Below the pieces are notes generated by a model. The model saw only the letters and a list, made by a program, of their open reading frames with translations. It did no database searches and was not told where the DNA came from. Source: Gnetum montanum (taxonomy: Eukaryota > Streptophyta > Gnetopsida > Gnetales > Gnetaceae). From it: 64,000 bases of DNA. Shown one piece after another: positions 57,363 through 64,000 of this stretch. A program made the translations under genes and the position numbers. The stretch covers positions 22,703-86,702 of the forward strand of contig MNCI01002024.1 of NCBI GenBank assembly GCA_015680685.1, read 5' to 3'. Position 1 is the stretch's first letter. Every line of letters starts with the position of its first letter.

Positions 57363-60300
57363 TGAGTCATGAATCTGTCAAGCCCTGACATTGGATACTT
57401 GACATTGGAGCCCTGATATCAGACATTGGATACTTGACATTGCAGCTCCAATACCCAAAGTTGGAGCTAGCAAGTGATATTGGATATTCGATGTTGTCTC
57501 CTCTATGCATGCTTATAAATACAACACTTAGGTGCATGGTTGATACACACATAGACAATAATAGGATAAGATTTGGGGAACACCATAGAAGCCATGGCAA
57601 TTCTTTTAGATCCTCATCTTCATCTCCCCCCTTCACATTGTTTCACATTTTTTTAACGAAGATGAATGTAGGTAGAGATAAAAGTTCCACTAAAGGGTTG
57701 GAATAAAAGTAAATCAAACCCACAAACACACTCAAGGTCATTAACATGAATACATCATTAACCAAATAGAAATTTTCATCACAACTTGTTTGATGATGAT
57801 GAACCTTTCTTGGCTACTAAGTGTATGATGAAGTTAACAAAGGTTGTTAAGATATCTTGGTATGCAAAGAGAGTTGCTTACCTAGGCTTGATATGAATAA
57901 TATTCTTAAATTTGCAAGAGGTTATGATTTAGATCCACAACATCATTTACAAGTTTTTCAGGATGCCTATATTTGTTACAACATTGAAAGTGGATGGTAA
58001 AAGTTTAAGCCCTTTCCTAGGACACTAATTGATAAAGCCAAAGTGTGGTATAGATTGTTGAGACCAAATTCAATTTGACCATGGTCAACAATGGTGGAAC
58101 TTTTGAATGAGAAATACCAAACCTATGTGAGAGTGTCCAACTTGAAAAGAAAGATCCAAGAATGGAAGCAAGAACAACATGAACACTTGGACATGGCTTT
58201 AGATAGATATTATTTCCTATTGAATAGATGCCCAGGCCATGGTTTTTTTGAGGAAAGGCAATTTTTCTACATCATAGATGGGCTTCACAGCCAAACAAAG
58301 AAGATCCTCAAGCCCATTAGATTTGAGAGCTAATCGAGCATGTGGCAAAAGAAAAAGGCGAGATGGTCGAGAAGAGGATGTTTGAATGGATATGTGAAAA
58401 AGTTACAACTCTCGTTGAGATGGTCGAGGAGAGGATCATGCAAAATAAGCTAAGCGATCACAATAAACAAAGGATATAGAACAGTTAGGAACACTTTTTG
58501 GCAAATGAGACACATGGGTGAAGGAAGTGAAGCAACATTTGCATATATCATCATCCAAAGGGCCATTGCCCAATGTTGTTGCATCATTGGGCAGGTGCCT
58601 TAAATTTGAAGTTTGTGCAAAAGCACATGCTCGGGAGATTTCCTCTTCCTCAAGGTAATTATAAACAGTCCCACAACCAATCATACCATCCTAGGGGGAC
58701 TTATTACCAGCCTTAATGTAGTTGTGAGGGAGACCACCACCAAATTGGCTCCATCCTTCTTATCCGTCAAAACCACATGGATATTATGTTCAACACCTTG
58801 TTTCTTCAACTAGTTCTACATCCTCTACTTCAACTCTAGTCAAGACCATGACATCCATCCACCCATTCCATTAATAAGAGGTTCTTACTCTAGTCATAAT
58901 GACATTCTCTTTCACCAAGAGACTAAAAATAACTTCATAATCATTGTGTTTGGGCAAAAGAGTAAACCAAGGTGGAATGTAAGGGGTGTGACATAGGAGA
59001 CTTGTGGATTCTCTTTGGCCACTTTTGTATGTTTTATCATGTTGTTGAGGTTGTAACCATATCCTTGTAGATCTAACGAAAAATGGGAGTAAGAGTAACA
59101 TAGCATTGAATAAACTTCTACAAGTTCCACTGGAAAGACATGTACCCATGCCTAAAGGTTGGCGGCTTCTTAGAACAAAAAAAAAAAAAAAAAGAACCAT
59201 GTGCCATAAATCAGCTCTTGCCTTAGAGAAAACACCAAGTAATGTTACTCCTCACAACTATGATAGTCTTATGGTTGTTCATCGATGTGATGAAATAATG
59301 CGATATCACTGTAATGTGGTCTGGACTTGCTTTGAATCTTGGAAAGAAGGACTCATGATTATTTAACCATTAATAACACACAAGATTTCACTATGACCAT
59401 GGTGCAACACCTCGTGTTCCTATTTCTGCACTCCTTTCTACAATCCATCTTATCTCGTTGTTTGGGTGATCATAACTTGTGGTTTTGTGTAACATAGGGT
59501 TATTATCTCAAATTGGTGGTTTTAACATGTGTGTTTTGTTGCACGGGTATGCATTTCATTTAACTCCTTTGGTGGCTACAAATATTTTTAGGTGTGGTTA
59601 CACAAGGGCATCATAGGCTAGAGCCTACTTTGGGGAGGATCCACTTGTGTAACTTTTGTAACTTATACTTGTTTGACACAACCACATCATTCTTAACCTT
59701 CCATTTTGTTGTTTCCATTTTGTAATTGTTACATTTTGTTGTTTCCCTTCTTATGTAACATAATCTATCCACAACTTCGATTTCAATGCCCTTTTTCTTA
59801 CTCATTCTAGTGCTTTTCACATCGACGACTCCACTTTCAACCACTTCTGATGCCTCAAATTGATTTTCCACTTACCCTAGAACTATGGACCTAACCTCAA
59901 ACCTTCCAACCAATCACAGAGCTTTAGTTTTCATGCTCAGTTGCCCCATCTGGTGATTATTCATAGACCCTAACGTTGACTACCCAACATCAGGTTGGAT
60001 GCGACGTTGGATCAGTCAAACCTATTTATATATGACCCCCACAGTGCCTACACTTTATTTTCATCATTTGTTGTTAGGGAAGTTGTTTAAATTTTCTCTC
60101 GCAACTCAAAACTCTACACACCCACTTTCCACTTGCAATATTTGGCTCTCTATTGCTCCAATTTCCGTGCTATTTGAACCAAGAGTGTTCAAGTTAGTCG
60201 TGGGGGGATGCTCGCATGGAAAACTTTTTCCAATTGACGAAATTTTGCTATCACCCGAAAGGTATTATAAGGATAAGAGTGTTAAAAAATTTAGGCATTA

Positions 60301-60388
60301 TCATGAATAATCAATCATATTAATGCTAGAAACCTTAACTTTTTCACCCAAGGGACCATAATCATCATAATAAGCCATACATAAGTAA
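57363..60388 (+). mobile_element. second C-family element, truncated and decayed
   Basis: Starts TGAGTCATGAATCTG, 1.3 kb downstream of the RPSA stop. A partial LTR (to about 57570) with TTGGATACTTGACATTGGAG repeats and TTATAAATACAACACTTAGG fuses directly to gag, as in the other C copy but at a different point. The region after gag carries unoccupied sites for the E element (about 59093) and the solo LTR (about 59630). It is cut at 60388 by the minus-strand D LTR, so ORF2 and the 3' LTR are missing or outside the window. Confidence 0.8.
57571..58830 (+). pseudogene. gag fragment of the second C element
   Basis: Begins within the HHRSHGNS/serine-rich region and has several internal deletions. 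The best part is 58091-58333: LLNEKYQTYVRVSNLKRKIQ, EWKQEQHEHLDMALDRYYFL, LNRCPGHGFFEERQFFYIID. The knuckle region near 58530-58570 is deleted or lost. Its tail at 58613-58813 matches 23950-24180. Confidence 0.7.
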
Positions 60389-61216
60389 TGAGTGGCGAGG
60401 TACCCCTACACTCAACCATACGAATACGAGCGTTTCACGCACAATCCGGTCGAACTCCAAGGACTAAGTGCTTATGCGCCTTAATGGAACACTCAGGGTT
60501 AATCAATCGTTGTCTTCCCAAACTTACTTGTATTACATGGTTGTATGGTTAAGTAAGCTTGGGGTATATGATTTTTATAGCTTTTTGTCTTTTTATGTCT
60601 TCTGCTAATAAAGGAAAGGAGAGAAAACTAAGTGACTAACTTACACTAACTATTCATTAACTAAGTTCTAAATGTTCCTAACACCAGTATCTGTTCCCAC
60701 TTGTCGTACACATCCTGAACCAATGCAACGCTACTGGGATTACCAAAAGCTAATCGTTACTGGGTTACCAAGCGCTACACGCATGCTCGAAGCGGTCATA
60801 CTGAGTGTATTTAACTAAGGGGGTTGAAGGTTGAGAAAGATATTAATTAACTAGAAAAACATTTAAACATTAAACAATAATTAATTACTATTTAGCTTAA
60901 TCTGTATGTTGCAAGGTTAATCATAAAGTTCGTCTTTATTGTTGTACACAAATGTGTGCTCAGGTACAAATTGCTTGAATAAAGATCCATTCACTCTATG
61001 ACTCCTATTGCGGGCACACAGGAATTTTCTAACTTTGGAATGGTAAAACTGCAAGAGTTTGGCTAAGGGTCTAAGTCTTACTCTCTTGAACAAAGGGCGT
61101 TGCCTCTTATTTATAGAAGATGAGGCAGGATGCGATATCGTGTGGTAGATGCGATATCGCTTATGAGATATCGTGTGGTAGATGCGATATCGCATACGCG
61201 ATATCGCGGCTCATCA
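60389..61216 (-). repeat. 3' LTR of the D element (minus strand)
   Basis: On the minus strand it starts at 61216 with TGATGAGCCGCGATATCGC and ends near 60389 with CGCCACTCA (last TCA lost). U3 holds GCGATATCGC and ACGATATC repeats with a 28-bp spacing at 61125-61205. TATA (TTATAAATAAGAGGC on the minus strand) lies near 61107. AATAAAGAC-type signals are near 60940. It interrupts the C element at 60388. Confidence 0.85.
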
Positions 61217-62913
61217 TACCCCCATGATTGAATGAAAACTCATCCTTGAGTTCTTTACAAAATATTGGGAAGGTATGGGATTATTGATTTGAATGACAGC
61301 TAATGGTGAATGGGATGACGTGTGAACTGATCAATCATTACAATACATGACAATATTAGTGTTCATGACTACAAGAATGAACACTATACACAATTGACAT
61401 CCAGCCTTGTTTGGCAGCTGAAAGAGAAGAGAGAGAAAGAAAAGAAGAAGACGTGTTGCTGCTGATGTCAAGATTGCGTCTTCCGTTGTCCATCTATAAT
61501 AGTGCCATCAGTCTTGTTCCTTGCACAACTATTCCAGCACCAGTCCATCCTGAGTATTTCCTCTAAATCCAGTCCATTGCTGTATGATTGCCATCTGCAC
61601 AAACAACACAGTCACATATGAGCAAGGATAAGTAAATCACAATATAGTTGATACCTTGCCTCGGTGTAAGGTCCATTGGCTGAGTTGTGATATGGCTAAT
61701 ACGGATTCTAGAGATATAACACTAGTGACTACTCAAGGTGTAGGGGTTAGGAAAATTGAAAAAATTGGACCAGGGCCCCCATGACTAAGAGCAATTCTTT
61801 GGTAGTGATAGAATGGAAAAATATAAGGAATAATAAAGATAGAGAAAAAGAAACAATGATAACACCAATAAAATGGATGTCAGAGATGGAAATGAAAAAA
61901 AAAATGTTGATTGCAAAAATGTTTAAGGGAAAGAAGTTAACTGGTGCACCAAATAGGAATACTAGTGGGTCCTCCCCAAAGCAAGCTCATGCCCTTTATG
62001 CCCTGACAAACCCACATTTAAAGAGTCCGTAGGCTCTGAAAATATCATTTGGGAGCAAGAGTTAAAGTCTTAACCACAAGAATTCACCAAAAAGAAAACA
62101 ATGCATCAACCCAAAATATAGACCACTGATACAACCGACAATGAGGTGGAAAATGGAGAAAGAATGATAAGGAGAAGAGAATGAAATGGAGTCCTAAGAA
62201 CAAGGTGGTGCAGCCCCTTGTGTATGTATGGTTAATGTGACTGAGTAGATCTCATTCCAAATCCAACCTCAAACAATCCACATCCAGTGACTTCGCATTA
62301 ATACACTTGGCCAATCCATCCACTTGAAGTAACAAAAATGCTTCCCCAAAGAGTCACCACCATTCCGAGAAAATGAGAAAGGGAAAATTAGGAAGCGAGA
62401 GAGGGCCTTAGTTAGAGGGAACATGTTTATTTAGTTCCATAACTAGTGCTTGTAGCCTAAATAATTATTTTTTCTAAAGGATGTGCTTTGAATTCTCACT
62501 GTTTTGTGTTTTTTTTTTTGCATGAGAACCACACCATGCAAAGACTTATTTTTATTGGCTCAGCTTCCCAATAATGGAGCAACATCGGAATGGTAAGGAA
62601 AACTCAAGAAGAAAATATCTAAGCAACCAAGAGAATAACTAGCACAAATGCATCAAATCCCCTTGAAGTCACACCCTTTTCAGTCCTTGAGTCCTTCCTT
62701 AGTTTGAGAAATGCCCACTCACCAATTTGTTGATAGTTTTATTATTTCCAAGCTAAGAGAGACCATAGAAATTTATGGATGTATGAATGATGTGGACTCA
62801 TTGCCTGTTATATCAAAAGAAGCATACCTTAGTATCAACATTATAACTCAAAGGTAAAAACCAAACATTAGCAATCCATAGAACACAGTTCATACCACCA
62901 TTAGGAGCACTTA
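61217..62913 (-). other. PPT and pol-less 3' region of the D element
   Basis: On the minus strand a G-run (GGGGGTA, 61217-61223) directly precedes the LTR as the PPT. Only 1.7 kb separates it from the end of protease, too short for RT-RNase H-integrase, and none is recognisable. It shares with family A the GCTTTGGGGAGGACCCAC block (about 61970 on the minus strand), ACCACACCATGCAAAGAC near 62525 and the ACTAAGGCCCTC block near 62405. Confidence 0.75.
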
Positions 62914-63570
62914 TTAGGTGACGAATTTGANCATTAATGAGTTACTCTTTTGATCAGCTATCATCCACTGGGTGTCTTCTTGTCGTGTGGCTGCTGCATA
63001 CAGGTACTTTTGTATATTGATGTCTTGTGCACACCGGTTGCATGCAGGTAATGCTAAACTCTGCACAACCCATGATCTCTGCATGCAATTGCACCCTGTA
63101 TCACTGTATGCGATGCATGGAACCTTCTTCTTCTGGATCTTTCCAAAAGTTTTTTCCTTAAATATTTCCAAGGAAAGATCGTGGATTCCTAGACGTGCAT
63201 TTACAGTACTTAGCCATGCCCTTTCCATTATTATTGGGAAGTCTCCTTTATCGTTCACTTATATCACTAGGAAATCAGCTGGGTACAACCACCCACACAC
63301 AGTGGTAACGATGTCGTCCACCAGTCCTAAGGGAACAGTGATGGATTGGTTGGCCAGCTCTAGGCGAATATTGCTTTTTCTTAATGGAGGCAGGTTCCAA
63401 GCTTTATACATTTCTTGTGATATTAAGTTGAATCTGGAACATGAATCCAAAAGAGCTTTGCATGGCTCATTCCTAGTGATTTGGAGATAGATTAGGGGGC
63501 TTCCAAGATCAGAGAATTTCCTGGAAAGGTGGCCAACCTTAATCCAGTAAGTTATGATATGTGTTAACAT
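62914..63570 (-). pseudogene. retropepsin of the D element, nearly open
   Basis: Minus-strand reading from MLTHIITYWIKVGHL at 63570 to KFVT at 62914, with a single in-frame TAA at 63259-63261 and an N at 62931. KALLDSCSRFNLISQEMYKA is the active-site loop, with D kept and Cys where Gly is normal. IRLELANQSITVPLGLVDDI, WLYPADFLVI and FPIIMERAWLSTVNARLGI follow the order of Athila-type proteases. It would process Gag. After it the reading continues into a TRQEDTQWMIADQ motif also present at the C-terminus of family A gag, so family A seems to have lost the protease from between these parts. Confidence 0.8.
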
Positions 63571-64000
63571 AACCGTATGTATTGAGCTCTGTGTTTGGTT
63601 TGAAAGGAGCTCTGAAGCCTTATTTGATGGGGGGGGGGAGCGACATTCAGAGGTTCAACCGCTTGTGGTTGTAAGGGCTTGGTTAGACTGTTGGCTCTAA
63701 AGAAAGGTATTTTCTTCATACGGTTGTCAGAACCAACAGCGGGTTGAGTATTTACAGCCCTTGTGGCATTACATTGCTACGATTGAGTAGGGAGTTCTCC
63801 TTGCATTACTGAAGCAGGTGGTAATGGAGCTATTGGTGTGAAAGTTGCAGATGGATTTGAAGGATGGTATGTTTGTGGGTTATCTCTCCTAGGAGAAGGA
63901 GTTCTATAATACTCACAAGCTTGGTAGTGATGTTGTGGTGTAACATGACTAACAGAGTCACGTGGAGAGATTGGATGTTGCACATAGTAGCCATATGGGT
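63571..64000 (-). pseudogene. gag C-terminal part of the D element
   Basis: Runs off the window. PYGYYVQHPISPRDSVSHV and a Pro/His/Thr-rich stretch align in layout with the gag tail of family A (PYKYYVQKPISPTSS). It contains a G-run of nine at 63630-63638 (plus strand), a possible sequencing or assembly weak point. Confidence 0.65.

Overview
This is a stretch of a large, repeat-dominated seed-plant nuclear genome, about 95 percent retrotransposon-derived. The one intact host gene is a five-exon plant gene for 40S ribosomal protein SA (uS2), at 54010-56037 on the + strand, with GT-AG introns and plant telo-boxes. Everything else I can interpret is decayed Ty3/gypsy-type LTR retrotransposon, broken mostly by C-to-T type changes (CAG/CAA codons turned into TAG/TAA). 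Nested old insertions around a compact housekeeping gene fit a gymnosperm-sized genome, but that is inference; the sequence only proves 'plant'.

Family names here are mine. Family A: LTRs of about 1 kb starting TGATGAATCATC, an Athila-like gag, no pol. Family B/D: LTRs of about 0.83-0.89 kb starting TGATGAAGC or ending in CGCTCATCA-type termini, gag plus aspartic protease. Family C: LTRs starting TGATGAGTCATC, a gag and a separate second ORF with a coiled-coil tail. Family E: 2-kb LTRs starting TGAAACACC, Tat-like gag and protease.

Layout. 1-4446: minus-strand B/D fragments (protease, gag, two LTRs). 4447-21326: plus-strand array of A elements and LTRs (three gag copies, several shared or truncated LTRs). 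21327-22306: inverted LTR piece plus a duplicated segment whose paralogue is at 50150-51233. 22307-41041: one C element with target duplication CTATT/CTATC, itself carrying a complete 10,029-bp E element (25289-35317, perfect AGAGC duplication) and a small solo LTR (35871-36291, CTTGC/CTTAC duplication). 41042-41364: rest of the duplicated flank. 41365-44732: A 3' region and two LTRs, a copy of the arrangement near 18.1-20.8 kb. 44733-50734: A element on the minus strand. 50735-51043: half of a B LTR whose other half lies at 3866-4446. 51044-53542: non-coding flank with two tRNA-like SINE heads and a candidate solo LTR with a tandem repeat. 54010-56037: RPSA. 57363-60388: truncated C element. 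60389-64000: D element on the minus strand (3' LTR, PPT, 1.7 kb without pol, protease, gag end).

The insertion order can be read because several empty-site paralogues are in the same window: B inserted in the RPSA flank, A in the B LTR, a duplication/inversion of that junction, C into the duplicated flank, then E and a solo LTR into C. No copy of any family shows reverse transcriptase, RNase H or integrase, so all look non-autonomous. The most interesting unexplained signals are a short antisense ORF kept in the pol-less 3' region of five A copies, a sense ORF with a hydrophobic segment beside it, and the second ORF of family C.
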